DNA of 64,000 bases. Origin: Komagataella phaffii GS115 (Eukaryota > Ascomycota > Pichiomycetes > Pichiales > Pichiaceae). The stretch is from positions 124,001-188,000 of the forward strand of contig NC_012965.1 of assembly GCF_000027005.1 (NCBI RefSeq). Reading direction: 5' to 3'. The translations under genes and the position numbers were made by a program. Below, one piece after another: positions 20,270 to 29,724 of this stretch. The notes under the pieces are model-generated. The model ran no database searches. It had not been told where the DNA came from and saw only the letters and a list, made by a program, of their open reading frames with translations. Within the stretch, counting starts at the first letter, position 1; each line of letters opens with the position of its first letter.

Positions 20270-20836
20270 ATGCCTGTCGTTAGCTCCCTCATTTCGTCCA
20301 ACATCAAGAAGTCACCTCAGGACAAAGTAGTTACTGTCGCTGGAGGGTGTTTCTGGGGATTGGAGTACATTTACAAAATGCATTTTAAGGACAGAATCGT
20401 TGACACGCAAGTAGGCTTTGCCAACGGAAATCTGGCCAATCCAACTTACAAGGAGGTTTGTCAGGGTCTGACTTACCACGCTGAGGTATTGCAGATCGCC
20501 TACAATCCAGAAGTTATTTCATACAAGGAGCTGATTGACTTTTTTTTCCTAGTTCACGATCCAACGCAAGATGACGGCCAAGGACCTGACATTGGTACTC
20601 AATACAGATCTGCTGTTTTCTACCTGGATGAAGAGGAGAAAGAGATTGCAGAGCAATCTTTGGCGGAAACACAGAAGAAGTGGTTCCCTCATCACGAGAT
20701 CGTCACTCAAGTTGAAAAATTGACTAGCTACTGGGATGCTGAAGATTACCACCAAGAATACCTCATCAAGAATGCTGATGGTTACCACTGCCCCACTCAT
20801 GTTCTCAGAACGGAACCCAAGGCCATCTCTGTTTAA
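20270..20836 (+). CDS. MXR1: Peptide methionine-S-sulfoxide reductase (MsrA)
   Basis: MsrA reduces methionine-S-sulfoxide in proteins and as the free amino acid. The catalytic GGCFWG motif lies at residues 25-30 (nucleophile C27). VGFANGNLANPTYKEVCQG, THAEVL-like TYHAEVLQI, and FFFLVHDPTQ with GTQYRSAVFY are the standard family blocks. The first ATG is at 20270, giving 188 residues, close to the S. cerevisiae 184. The frame stays open upstream to at least 20219. That region encodes a basic, acid-free stretch (RFISSFPRFSKRSFFQ) with no ATG, which may allow a non-AUG mitochondrial form. It is divergent from the AMMECR1 gene and carries a Cbf1-type box. Confidence 0.93.
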   Translation: MPVVSSLISSNIKKSPQDKVVTVAGGCFWGLEYIYKMHFKDRIVDTQVGFANGNLANPTYKEVCQGLTYHAEVLQIAYNPEVISYKELIDFFFLVHDPTQDDGQGPDIGTQYRSAVFYLDEEEKEIAEQSLAETQKKWFPHHEIVTQVEKLTSYWDAEDYHQEYLIKNADGYHCPTHVLRTEPKAISV

Positions 20837-21293
20837 GACGAGAGCATTCAAAAAAAGCCCATTGAAAACGACATGTCGGTCAATGGCGATTAAAAGTTCA
20901 ACACATTTAAAAGTTAGGGAAGGAGGCGTTATTGTATATTATCAAGTAAGTTAGTTCAACACCGGTGTTTACTACTGTCAAGAGGCTAATTGTAGAATTG
21001 CATTGTGTGGCGGTGCCACACAATGTAAAACGTGTGCGTGGTAGTTGTCAATGCAGAGAAGCGGTGACAAATTTGTAGTGGGGAAAATTGCTAAATGACT
21101 TTGTGGACATAATTCACCATTATCGCGAAGGAATTTGCCATCTCACGCGCCGCCACAAGTGTCCACTTATTTTGGGCCGGGGTACCCTGCGAGAAAGCTC
21201 AAGTAATCGTTCTGAGATTCACTCCGTCTACTCCGCGAAATCTTCCCTCGTCTTGATCATGTCCGCGCTATAGTCTCCATCCTGTCAACCACA
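20837..21293. other. Intergenic region between MXR1 and MEH1
   Basis: This 457-bp stretch contains a perfect hairpin at 21001-21025 and a GC-rich segment near 21140-21190. There is no open frame or RNA gene that I can support. It must hold the MXR1 terminator and MEH1 promoter. Confidence 0.5.
21001..21025. repeat. Perfect 11-bp inverted repeat with 3-nt loop
   Basis: CATTGTGTGGC and GCCACACAATG are exact reverse complements separated by GGT. The element lies 165 bp after the MXR1 stop and 270 bp before MEH1. No T-run follows, so it is not a Pol III terminator. It could be an RNA hairpin in a 3' UTR or a dyad protein site. Confidence 0.7.
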
Positions 21294-21653
21294 ATGGGAA
21301 TCTGCCTCTCGTGTCTGAGACCCAACTATGACGACAACGACCTCAATAATGACTATTCAGAAAACACGCCTTTGTTGAACGATGAGGACAATGCTGTCAA
21401 CTCTCATTTTTACGAGGCCAGAAATAACGAACTCGAAGACATAGTTAACAACACGAATGAAAACCTGATTGACGTTACCAATTTCCACCTGGATACTAAT
21501 CAGGAGGTGCAGCCCTCAGAGAAGGGAGCTAATTCTCTGAACTCGACACTGCACAGTGAGAAGGATTTGAGCGAATTGGAGGCGAAAATCAGGGAAGACT
21601 TTGCCATTGACGAATCCCTGAAAAGTCTACCGCTAGTATTGAACTTAGAGTGA
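21294..21653 (+). CDS. MEH1: EGO (Ragulator-like) complex anchor subunit Ego1/Meh1
   Basis: Ego1/Meh1 tethers the EGO complex and the Gtr1/Gtr2 GTPases to the vacuole for TORC1 activation by amino acids. The 119-residue protein starts MGICLSC, with Gly2 for N-myristoylation and Cys4/Cys7 for palmitoylation, the LAMTOR1-like lipid anchor. The best family match is the block ELEDIVNNTNENLIDVTN (about 48-66), which aligns with the yeast DIVANTNDKLIDIS block. The protein is shorter than the S. cerevisiae one (about 184), lacking the Ser/Thr-rich middle. The C-terminal helix ELEAKIREDFAIDESLKSL could bind the roadblock subunits. It converges on RSC4 with a 51-bp gap. Confidence 0.8.
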   Translation: MGICLSCLRPNYDDNDLNNDYSENTPLLNDEDNAVNSHFYEARNNELEDIVNNTNENLIDVTNFHLDTNQEVQPSEKGANSLNSTLHSEKDLSELEAKIREDFAIDESLKSLPLVLNLE

Positions 21654-21704
21654 GCGGGAGGATAATATAGAAAGAAACACATTAATGTTACAAAATTACA
21701 AAAT

Positions 21705-23414
21705 CTATTGCTGGGCAATGTGGATCCATATCAGAATCTTCTCGTGTACCACATTGTTGGCACCCTTAGAATCACTTGCATGTCTTGAGGGCAATCTGGT
21801 GATAGAGTCAACATCATTCTTCCCTGGCTTGGAGTACACTGTGCAATGGAATTCTACCAGGTTTAGCCCAATCGCTAATTTCATCTCGTATTTGGAACTC
21901 AATATATCCTCGTAGCTCACTGAAGGTATTGGGTTCATCTTTTCATTATTCACTGTCAATTTGGTTTCAAATTTGGCATCTGTTCTCAAATCAGGGTTTA
22001 GTTTGGTGTCGAAATGGAATGATTCTGTAATGGAGGGCAGACTTAGTGAGAAATGTGCCTCTCGTTTGTTTGGCGACTCCTCGTTTGGAATCAACTCTTT
22101 AATAGGAAATTTATACTCATACATTTGTTTGTCCGTACTGTGAACATTGAAAGCAGAGTTAATCAGGCGAGCTCTGAACGTACTAAACGATACTTCTTTA
22201 ATGCTGGGTTCCTCGTATGGATATTCCGCAGTGTCGTTTTTGTCACTGCTCTTATACTTGAATCGGTATGATTCTGAAGGTTCAAGGGGGTTCACGATAG
22301 AATTCTTGTCAATGAGCTTCGTCTCGTCTACCTGCTCTTCTTCATCTGAAAAATCGTCTTGGTATAACGAGGGTTCATTGTCCAGATCCAAATCTTCGTT
22401 GATTTCTTCCAAATCCTCATTATCTGATTTTTCAACTACTTTCTTAGATTCCTTCTCAGTAAAAGTAACAGCTTTGGCCTTTTTAGGCTTTCTACCTCTT
22501 TTTTTCGCCGATAGGCTCTCTTCAGTTTCTGTCTTGATAGGCTTTATCTTGAGCTTTATCGATGAGTGCTCAGGTTCCTTATATATCAAAGGTATTTCTG
22601 ATTCAGCCTTCTTCTCCAAAAGCTCAGCATTTCGATAGATAAGACTTTTGGAATCATTAAAGGTACGGGCATTATTAAACAGCAGTGTTAGATCGTTTTG
22701 AAATTTTTCTACACCCTTTTTTCCTCCCTTATACTTTCCCTCCTTCAAGAATTCTTGAATCATTTGAAACGTTATCGGTTCCTTGATAACTTCGTAATAC
22801 TCAGGATACTCGTCTCGATCAACACTTTCAATAAAAGGAAGTGCCAGCTTGCCGATTTTTGGTTTCTTCATACTTAACAGTTCATCAATGACCCCTCCTA
22901 TCTTTTCAGAGTAATCTTCCTCATCTGGAGTGGATCCTGACTCATAACTTTCCACAAGGTCTTTTACGAATTCCCAAATGATCACAGAGTCCTTAGCAAT
23001 CGTTGACTCTGCATCGTTGTAGAAGTTTGCATTATTCTTCATTAGCTCAAAATCCTCCAAGAACTGATTAGCATCTTTATATTTGTTGGCTTTGACCTTC
23101 TTTTCAATTTCTTCCAATGAAATGGGGACCTGGATAAGTTGGAAATAATCAGGAAAAAATTTCTTGGATGGTAACTTAACGTATGGGTCGATTCTTCTGT
23201 ATTCGGCCCCTGTCTCTTCCTCTATGGCGGTTAACGTTTCCAGTTGATCCAAGACGTGTGTGAAGAATTGTCTCAACGTGAGGCCCTTCAGGTTCGACTC
23301 TTGTTTGACGTCAAGATCCACCAGTTTGGACGGCTTGGTGGTGGTAGAACCCTTCCGCTTCTGTTGTTTGTTACTACTTCCTATCTCGGAGGTCAATTTT
23401 CTCTTTGGAGCCAT
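21705..23414 (-). CDS. RSC4: RSC complex tandem-bromodomain subunit Rsc4
   Basis: RSC is the essential SWI/SNF-type remodeller of yeasts, and Rsc4 reads acetylated H3. Two bromodomains are visible. The first is at about 50-155 (LPSKKFFPDYFQLIQVPISLEEIEKKV, then FELMKNNANFYNDAES). The second is at about 170-275 (LPFIESVDRDEYPEYYEVIKEPITFQMI, then LTLLFNNARTFNDSKS). A Lys-rich and then acidic linker follows. A conserved C-terminal domain of about 150 residues (SFSTFRARLINSAFNVHS onward) completes the 569-residue protein, against about 625 in S. cerevisiae. The ATG at 23414 is the first in frame. Confidence 0.9.
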   Translation of the reverse strand: MAPKRKLTSEIGSSNKQQKRKGSTTTKPSKLVDLDVKQESNLKGLTLRQFFTHVLDQLETLTAIEEETGAEYRRIDPYVKLPSKKFFPDYFQLIQVPISLEEIEKKVKANKYKDANQFLEDFELMKNNANFYNDAESTIAKDSVIIWEFVKDLVESYESGSTPDEEDYSEKIGGVIDELLSMKKPKIGKLALPFIESVDRDEYPEYYEVIKEPITFQMIQEFLKEGKYKGGKKGVEKFQNDLTLLFNNARTFNDSKSLIYRNAELLEKKAESEIPLIYKEPEHSSIKLKIKPIKTETEESLSAKKRGRKPKKAKAVTFTEKESKKVVEKSDNEDLEEINEDLDLDNEPSLYQDDFSDEEEQVDETKLIDKNSIVNPLEPSESYRFKYKSSDKNDTAEYPYEEPSIKEVSFSTFRARLINSAFNVHSTDKQMYEYKFPIKELIPNEESPNKREAHFSLSLPSITESFHFDTKLNPDLRTDAKFETKLTVNNEKMNPIPSVSYEDILSSKYEMKLAIGLNLVEFHCTVYSKPGKNDVDSITRLPSRHASDSKGANNVVHEKILIWIHIAQQ

Positions 23415-23603
23415 GGATAATAGTGAAGTTCAAGCTGATGTTTTGTTTCTTTCGAGACTTCGAGGGAGAGGAGGAAACTTTTAGGCGGCGCGCTAGTGGA
23501 GATCTCGCTAGTTTCTACACAAGGAGAACTACAATAATACTGCTTTAAGAGGGATTGTAGGTAAACTATGTTGAATGATAAGAAAAAAAACCTAGATATG
23601 TAG

Positions 23604-25493
23604 TTATAGTTTGGCCTTCAATTGGTTTTGGTTCAATTCGTTGGTCAAAAGCTCTTTGATCTCATTAGCTGCCTCAGTCAGATAGTAATGCATAACATCG
23701 GCACGCAAACCAAGTCCATTGTCCTTTGCAACAGTAACGTTGACATGCAGCCATTCGTTGTTGACCATGTAAGCTAGACCGTAACCATCTGGCACAACTG
23801 GGGACCAACCGTAGCCGTTGAATTCTTCACTCGACAGCTGGGATGTGGAAAGAAACCAGTGTTGAGAGTAAGCACAAATAGGATCGGTGAAAAGCTCATG
23901 GACAGTCTCCCCAGATTGATATTGTTGCTTCAACCCAAACAAATGTCTGTCACAACCTTGACCATTGGAAGCCTTGGTAATGTAATTAAGATGGGAAGAA
24001 ACGGCATTTCGGAAAGCAGCTACCTTTTCAGCGTCGCTGACGTTGGCGTCTTGCCATTTTTTCACATATTCTAAAGATTCCTTTGAAACAGAACGGCAAG
24101 TTTCAGTTCTACCTCTGAAAAACTTTCTCGTAGATGCGCTCTCATAAGTAGGTCTGCTGATACCGGTCATCTTGTAATAAGCCAACTGGATCAACATCTG
24201 AATGAAAGCATCAGGGGAAAGCTTGAACTTCTTGATCAACGACTTTCCTAATCCAGGATACTGCCAAACACGAATATCGAGAGAGTTGACGGTCTGGTCA
24301 AATGTAGCCAATTCTTGCTTGATGGCAGTTTGAGTGGCAGGAGTAATGTCCCAGTTCAGGAATTTCCATTGCTTGTCTGAAGTGGAAGCGGTCTCAAATG
24401 AATATGTTTCAGACTTGAGTTTCTTGTTCACATAATCGTTCAGTCCCAAAGTTGGAGTACCATCCATTTTTGAGTGTTCACCCAAAAATCCAGAAGAGCC
24501 ATTCTCAGCGACGAACATTTGAACAGGCTTGTCGAACCAGCGGTTGGCGCCGTTTCCATGCCACGAGCGACGAGACTTTTCTTCAATGGTAACAGGAGAG
24601 TCGGAGTCTAATGCAAGGACAAAAGTAGAAGCATTGATCAACTCAATATTGTTCTTATTGAGAGGGGACTGGATAAGCTCAGAGTAGTTATTGTACCAGA
24701 CGTCTCTATTAGACGAGGTTAAAACACCAACTGGGGCAATCTCACCTTGTTTGTTGACCAAAGAGTGTTTCTTAATTTCAGTCAACTGTTGGTATAAATC
24801 GGCTTCAGATAGCGGGTTACCTTGCGAATCGTGGTGGTTCAAAACATAGAAGTTTCCATGAGAAATAACAGTCACATAGCTATTCTTGGAAGGATCATAC
24901 TGAATATTGGTGTCGCTTGGTGCTCCAGGCACTCTGCCATTGTTGAACATCCAACGGAACGACTCCATGCAAAAAGCAGTAGGGGTTTGATTAGCGGCTC
25001 CAACTCTTGGTTTGATAACTTCTGGAGCCAGTGATTCTTCATGGACAGCCTGTGCGAAAAGAACGACTTCTCTGGTAAGAGCAGCCGCCTTCTTCAATTG
25101 GTCTCCTCTGAACGGGATGTTGCGGTGATCTTTGTGGTTGAAAAAATACGAGACAAAGGGAGAAACTGGGTCTCTATAATCTAAGTAGGCAACGTTATCC
25201 CAATATTTTGCTAACCAGTTTCGCTCGGACTTGGCCAGAGTTTGAAGACGCTCCTGCAATTTGGGGCCGTCAGTCTTGAAAAAATCATCAATCACTTTGG
25301 AGTAGCGCAGAAAGTTTGGATCGGTCTCTCCCTCAGGATACAGAGGAATCAATGATCGTTTATAGAGCTCCACAGTTTGAGATAGCTCAGGCACAGGCAA
25401 GTTTGGTAATGAGTCCTGGTACTTGTATAGTTGACCAGCTTGTCTTCTGAGAGACATTGAAAATGAACGTTTGAACAACAATGGTGCCGACAT
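23604..25493 (-). CDS. CAT2: Carnitine O-acetyltransferase, mitochondrial and peroxisomal
   Basis: Cat2 moves acetyl groups between CoA and carnitine so acetyl units can cross organelle membranes. The protein has 629 residues from the ATG at 25493. The catalytic His is residue 340 in GEHSKMDGTPT. STRKFFRGRTETCRSVS and SSEEFNGYGWSPVVPDGYGLAYM are further choline/carnitine acyltransferase blocks. The N terminus (MSAPLLFKRSFSMSLRRQAG) looks like a mitochondrial presequence. The C terminus ends AKL, a PTS1 peroxisome signal. A second in-frame ATG at 25457 would remove most of the presequence. A TATA-like element lies at 25525-25536 on the minus strand. Confidence 0.93.
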   Translation of the reverse strand: MSAPLLFKRSFSMSLRRQAGQLYKYQDSLPNLPVPELSQTVELYKRSLIPLYPEGETDPNFLRYSKVIDDFFKTDGPKLQERLQTLAKSERNWLAKYWDNVAYLDYRDPVSPFVSYFFNHKDHRNIPFRGDQLKKAAALTREVVLFAQAVHEESLAPEVIKPRVGAANQTPTAFCMESFRWMFNNGRVPGAPSDTNIQYDPSKNSYVTVISHGNFYVLNHHDSQGNPLSEADLYQQLTEIKKHSLVNKQGEIAPVGVLTSSNRDVWYNNYSELIQSPLNKNNIELINASTFVLALDSDSPVTIEEKSRRSWHGNGANRWFDKPVQMFVAENGSSGFLGEHSKMDGTPTLGLNDYVNKKLKSETYSFETASTSDKQWKFLNWDITPATQTAIKQELATFDQTVNSLDIRVWQYPGLGKSLIKKFKLSPDAFIQMLIQLAYYKMTGISRPTYESASTRKFFRGRTETCRSVSKESLEYVKKWQDANVSDAEKVAAFRNAVSSHLNYITKASNGQGCDRHLFGLKQQYQSGETVHELFTDPICAYSQHWFLSTSQLSSEEFNGYGWSPVVPDGYGLAYMVNNEWLHVNVTVAKDNGLGLRADVMHYYLTEAANEIKELLTNELNQNQLKAKL

Positions 25494-26573
25494 CGTGAAA
25501 AAAGAAAACTGACGAGATGGGGAAGTTATATTTATACGGTCCAAACTGAGGTCTACAAGAAGTTACCGAAGGGGGAGCATGTTATATAGTGTTTAGGCAT
25601 GTGAAAAAACATGATCAAGGTTCGGGGAGATGGCGAGAAATCTGAGAAGAGGAAGCTGGCTATCGCGGTCATTGGGGAAATCGCAGAAAACTCTACGGAT
25701 TGACAGAGTTACGAGTTCGGTTCACGGGTGGAGGATATCTGCCATAAATCACTGCTGATTGCCTCAATTGGTTCGTCGTGACGGGGTAGCAGGAATTTCC
25801 TTCAGAACAACTTTTCTTGGTGGTATAACCGCGTAAATTTTGAGAACACTGGGTGGAACGGATCTTGGGCGAAAGTGCATGACATCCACCATCTCCCTCA
25901 CTCCGCAAGTCCCTCTGGACATCCATCAAGATTTCGGATGTCGAGGAGTTATTCCTTAGGTAACGTTTGGTCATTCCATACTATTTATGGATTCGTGATA
26001 GCTCAAGAAAGCTCGCCTATACGCACTATGTAACCCCAGATGAAGTGCTCAGGCAAGATGATGACCTTCTAGAAGCCCATTTTATAGGTTTCCGACAATT
26101 TATCCGTCTAAAACTCCGCCTACTCTTACTAGTTCCCCCCCTGTGCAGCTCCCGTGCCGCTCGATGCGTCTAGACTTCTGATGGTATTGATTGTAGTAAT
26201 CTCCACTAGTTACGTCCTAGTTCTAAGCGCCTCCATTGCTATTGATTCCGCCTATTATTCATCCCTGGAGATTATGCAATGTGATTTAAGCACCTCAACC
26301 TGGAATATTTGATTCTTTTCTCCTATTGTTCCGATACCTTTTGCCTATTCTTTTTGTGTATTTTTCAACTTAAAAATAAATATACGCCGCGGCTTGATCT
26401 CTTCTGATGCAAACCAGAGCAAGCATTCGTCCCATCCGATAAACCAATCACACCCATCAAAGGCTCCCAGTGATCCTTAATTCCAGTCCTTTCAAATCAT
26501 CTGTGGTTACCTCTTATACCATAAAGAGAGAGTCTATTCAAAAAGCGGAAGTTTGGTTATATGAATTCTAGCT
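25494..26573. other. 1.1-kb divergent promoter region between CAT2 and RFX1
   Basis: No RNA gene, repeat or convincing reading frame was found here. An open frame of 93 codons on the minus strand (25693-25974) has no family features. The length suggests an extended RFX1 promoter, in keeping with a regulatory gene. Confidence 0.5.
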
Positions 26574-28703
26574 ATGCAAAATGATAATCCGTACGGTGAT
26601 ATTACCGGATCCCAACGTGATCCACAGAAACAACAGCAACAACAACAGCAACAACAGCAACAGCAGCAGCAGCAGCAGCAACAGCTTCAGCAACAGCAAG
26701 TCCCTAGACAGTCCTATGTGACCGTTCCCCCCTCACATCAACAACAGTATACCGCTCCTCAACAAATCATCTACCAACAACCCCAGTTTTTCACTCCCCA
26801 GCACCAAAGACAAACTTCTGGCAGCTCCATGGCTCAACTGGATACACATAATGCCCTTTTTGATTTCCCTAGTCAGCCCCAAGCACCGTCTCAACTGCAA
26901 ACTCAATTTGGCACAACAAGCCCCGCGGCCTGGCCTTTAGGACATAGACGAAATCAACCAAGTATTTCAACAGCTTTGGGGTCTTTTCACATGGAACATG
27001 CAGATATGGGCACATATGTGAACCCACAATCTCAACCTCAAGTTGATCCAGGCATGTATTTGCAGCCTTCCCCATCGATTCAGCCATTTGGAACCTCGCA
27101 GTCTGAACAGCTTGCGCCGATGATGAAGGAGGATTCCAAACTTCAACAGGCCTTGGAGTCTCTTCGGATGGAAATCTCCCTGAAGGACTTGGCCAAGCAG
27201 TATCGAATCACTTACGAGGATATGAAATCAGTTTCCAAAGATGTAGATAGTAAAGAGTTCCATGAAAAGGAAAGACTTCGTCAAGTGTTTACAATAAGGT
27301 GTCTACTTCAATTTCTCTATATTCCCTCAGAAAGGGAAATCCGGCAACGGCAGAGAGAAAGTAATCAACACTCGCATTCGCCAAATAGATCCACGAGTCT
27401 TATTGCCTCTGTCCCCCGTGTTCATGTTTATGCCACATACCACCGTTTGACAGAAAGCTGTCATGTAGAGCCTTTTGGATCCTCTTCTTTAGGTAAACTT
27501 CTCAGAATCACATTTTCAGGCATTCAGACAAAACGTCTTGGGACTAGAGGCCAATCAAAATATCATTATATGGGCATAGACATTAAACCAGAGTATCTAA
27601 AACTGAGCACAGTCTCTGATATCGATGCTAAGGGTAAGTTCTCTAATAGAGCTATAGAAGCATCCCTGAGAGAGCAATCACACGCAAAAAACAAAAAAAG
27701 TCAGCATCATCTGTTTGAATTGAAACAGAATCTAGATGTGACCGAACATATCGAATCCCCTTTCCATTCATACATTAACAATTATACTGAAATCCCATCA
27801 AACCAGGCCTTACAGTTGATTGCGGTATCCCCGCACATGGAGTCTCCAACTTCACCATCATTTCACCAAAACTTGATGCTAGGAAGCTCAGATACCTTGC
27901 TCAAAATAATAGAAACTGAAAATTCTTCTCTTCTAGATGACCTCCAAGTTTACTTTGACGTGAGCGTGTTGCTATTGAGTGACGCCAGGGTGGTGAAGCA
28001 GCTAGTCTATAGTGAAAATCTACTTTTGGTAGCCAACCAGTTCATGGGTTTTTTGGATGCAGGCACAACTTCCCTTGACTCTGAAAGAGTCAGGGCCTTG
28101 CATTCATTCATAAATATCCTTTCCAAGTTTCTTAAAGGTCTCAAGTTGAATGAAGAGTTTGAAAGAGTGATTGCTGATGCTCTGATAAAAGATTCACTGG
28201 TGGACGAGCTTAGCTCTGTTGCAGCAGGTTCTTTTGGAACTTGGGAAGAATTTAATAACCTAGTATTTGATTCTGAATCAAAGAAATGTCTCCAGACCTT
28301 TGGTATCTCCGAGTCCACAAACATAGCCAATATCCTAATCGAATTTTTCAACAGAGAGATTCCGGATTTTCTTATTACATTGACAAATACGAATGAGGTG
28401 GATATTCAACTACTAACAGGCTTAGTTCCACTGATTGTCAATTTATTTTCCAAGATCAGAGAAGCCCTTGGTAACCAATCACTTCGGCTTCAAAGCTTTT
28501 TGATGATGTTTGACGTGTTTCAGACAATCGTCTTGAAGTACGTTACCTTCAGAGTCGATGATGCACTTGCAGAATCCCGGAAGAGCGTCACCTATAATCT
28601 ATGGCTGTTATGCTCATCCATTAATGAGTGGTTGACTTTTATCTCTGAGACCTTTGGGCTGTATGAGATGATCCAAAAAGAAAAGGAATCCGGTACTACA
28701 TAA
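26574..28703 (+). CDS. RFX1: RFX-family winged-helix transcription factor (Rfx1/Crt1-like)
   Basis: The 709-residue protein carries an RFX DNA-binding domain at about 275-345: VPRVHVYATYHRLTESCHVEPF, then LGKLLRITFSGIQTKRLGTRGQSKYHYMGI. In S. cerevisiae Rfx1/Crt1 represses ribonucleotide-reductase and other DNA-damage genes through X-boxes, recruiting Tup1-Ssn6, and is relieved by the Mec1-Rad53-Dun1 pathway. Other yeasts also use RFX proteins in morphology. The N terminus holds an 18-Gln run plus further Gln/Pro-rich sequence. The 370 residues after the domain are helical and resemble the C-terminal extension of fungal RFX proteins. The upstream region is long (1.08 kb). Confidence 0.88.
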   Translation: MQNDNPYGDITGSQRDPQKQQQQQQQQQQQQQQQQQQLQQQQVPRQSYVTVPPSHQQQYTAPQQIIYQQPQFFTPQHQRQTSGSSMAQLDTHNALFDFPSQPQAPSQLQTQFGTTSPAAWPLGHRRNQPSISTALGSFHMEHADMGTYVNPQSQPQVDPGMYLQPSPSIQPFGTSQSEQLAPMMKEDSKLQQALESLRMEISLKDLAKQYRITYEDMKSVSKDVDSKEFHEKERLRQVFTIRCLLQFLYIPSEREIRQRQRESNQHSHSPNRSTSLIASVPRVHVYATYHRLTESCHVEPFGSSSLGKLLRITFSGIQTKRLGTRGQSKYHYMGIDIKPEYLKLSTVSDIDAKGKFSNRAIEASLREQSHAKNKKSQHHLFELKQNLDVTEHIESPFHSYINNYTEIPSNQALQLIAVSPHMESPTSPSFHQNLMLGSSDTLLKIIETENSSLLDDLQVYFDVSVLLLSDARVVKQLVYSENLLLVANQFMGFLDAGTTSLDSERVRALHSFINILSKFLKGLKLNEEFERVIADALIKDSLVDELSSVAAGSFGTWEEFNNLVFDSESKKCLQTFGISESTNIANILIEFFNREIPDFLITLTNTNEVDIQLLTGLVPLIVNLFSKIREALGNQSLRLQSFLMMFDVFQTIVLKYVTFRVDDALAESRKSVTYNLWLLCSSINEWLTFISETFGLYEMIQKEKESGTT
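26631..26684 (+). repeat. CAA/CAG trinucleotide repeat coding for 18 Gln
   Basis: Eighteen consecutive Gln codons mix CAA and CAG, with six CAG in a row near the 3' end. One Leu and four more Gln codons follow. The mixed codons suggest an old, moderately stable tract. Length polymorphism between strains would be expected. Confidence 0.9.
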
Positions 28704-28824
28704 AGTTACGAGGGTGTAAATGAGTCAATTTTCTAAGTATAATAGGTAATAAATACATATACATGGTGATTATAACATGGCTGGGTTTAATTGTGTTTCA
28801 GTGGGTGATCTTGCTGTTCCCTGT

Positions 28825-29724
28825 TTAGTCTGTATTTGTCAGTTTGATAACCAGTCGTAAAAACACAGCTGATAGAACTGGAATGGTGAAGTTGTCATCC
28901 CAGTTGAAGAGATCAATTCCTTCACTTACACTAGCGACCAATCCAGAAAGGAGGGCCAATGAATGAATGTTGAGGCCACTTTTTTCGGAAACCCATTCGA
29001 ACTGGTTTGGAATGTCATTGCATTCGGGATAGTTCGGAACGAAATATCCATAAAAGAGGTAGCATGACAATATTCCAACGACACAAGCGGCCAACGAACC
29101 AGCTAAAGATTTGTGGCTGGTGATCTTGGGTGTATACTGGCCCCAAGCTCTCCCGACCGTGGAGGCAGCGGTATCGGATAAACTTAGTAACAGCACTGCC
29201 ATGACTGCAATATCCTTCTTGAAAAACAAGAAAACTACAGCCAACCCGAGCAGGTACCAGTTAACACCGTTATAATACTCGTCCACCTCTCTCTCCCTCA
29301 TGAGGAACCCCACAGTGGAACAATAAAGTTTGTTAACTTGAGGCCATCTGAACCTTATTAAATCAAGTGCAAACACCACTACAAATCCCACAACCAGGGG
29401 TAACTGGATTTGCTCTTTCTGCACATTCTTTGTGTACAGGTATAATGTGAAGAACCCGATGGACATATGGAATAGTTTCCTGGGTAACTCATGCTTATGA
29501 ATCAACTTATTGAACCTCTTGTGGCTTTGTAACAACAAATACGAGGTGGATGTATTTTTAGCCTTATCTAAGACTGGGCTTGTTGACTCGGTGGATAACA
29601 CGGTATCATCACTAGCATCAAGCGACGAGAGAGATGAATAGGAGGAAGACGTTGATATTCTTTCTTCTAATTTCGACACTCTCGAGCGACCTATTCTCTG
29701 AGGACGTGCTGTGGTTGCTGCCAT
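28825..29724 (-). CDS. DGK1: CTP-dependent diacylglycerol kinase
   Basis: Dgk1 phosphorylates diacylglycerol to phosphatidate at the ER and nuclear membrane, with CTP rather than ATP, opposing the Pah1 phosphatase. The 299-residue protein has a Ser/Thr-rich cytosolic N terminus of about 75 residues. The CTP-transferase-type membrane domain follows: HELPRKLFHMSIGFFTLYLY, LDLIRFRWPQVN, then SLSDTAASTVGRAWG and SHKSLAGSLAACVVG. Several hydrophobic helices are spread over 85-295. Length matches the S. cerevisiae enzyme (about 290). It converges on RFX1. A TATATAAG element stands about 35 bp upstream on the minus strand. Confidence 0.9.
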   Translation of the reverse strand: MAATTARPQRIGRSRVSKLEERISTSSSYSSLSSLDASDDTVLSTESTSPVLDKAKNTSTSYLLLQSHKRFNKLIHKHELPRKLFHMSIGFFTLYLYTKNVQKEQIQLPLVVGFVVVFALDLIRFRWPQVNKLYCSTVGFLMREREVDEYYNGVNWYLLGLAVVFLFFKKDIAVMAVLLLSLSDTAASTVGRAWGQYTPKITSHKSLAGSLAACVVGILSCYLFYGYFVPNYPECNDIPNQFEWVSEKSGLNIHSLALLSGLVASVSEGIDLFNWDDNFTIPVLSAVFLRLVIKLTNTD

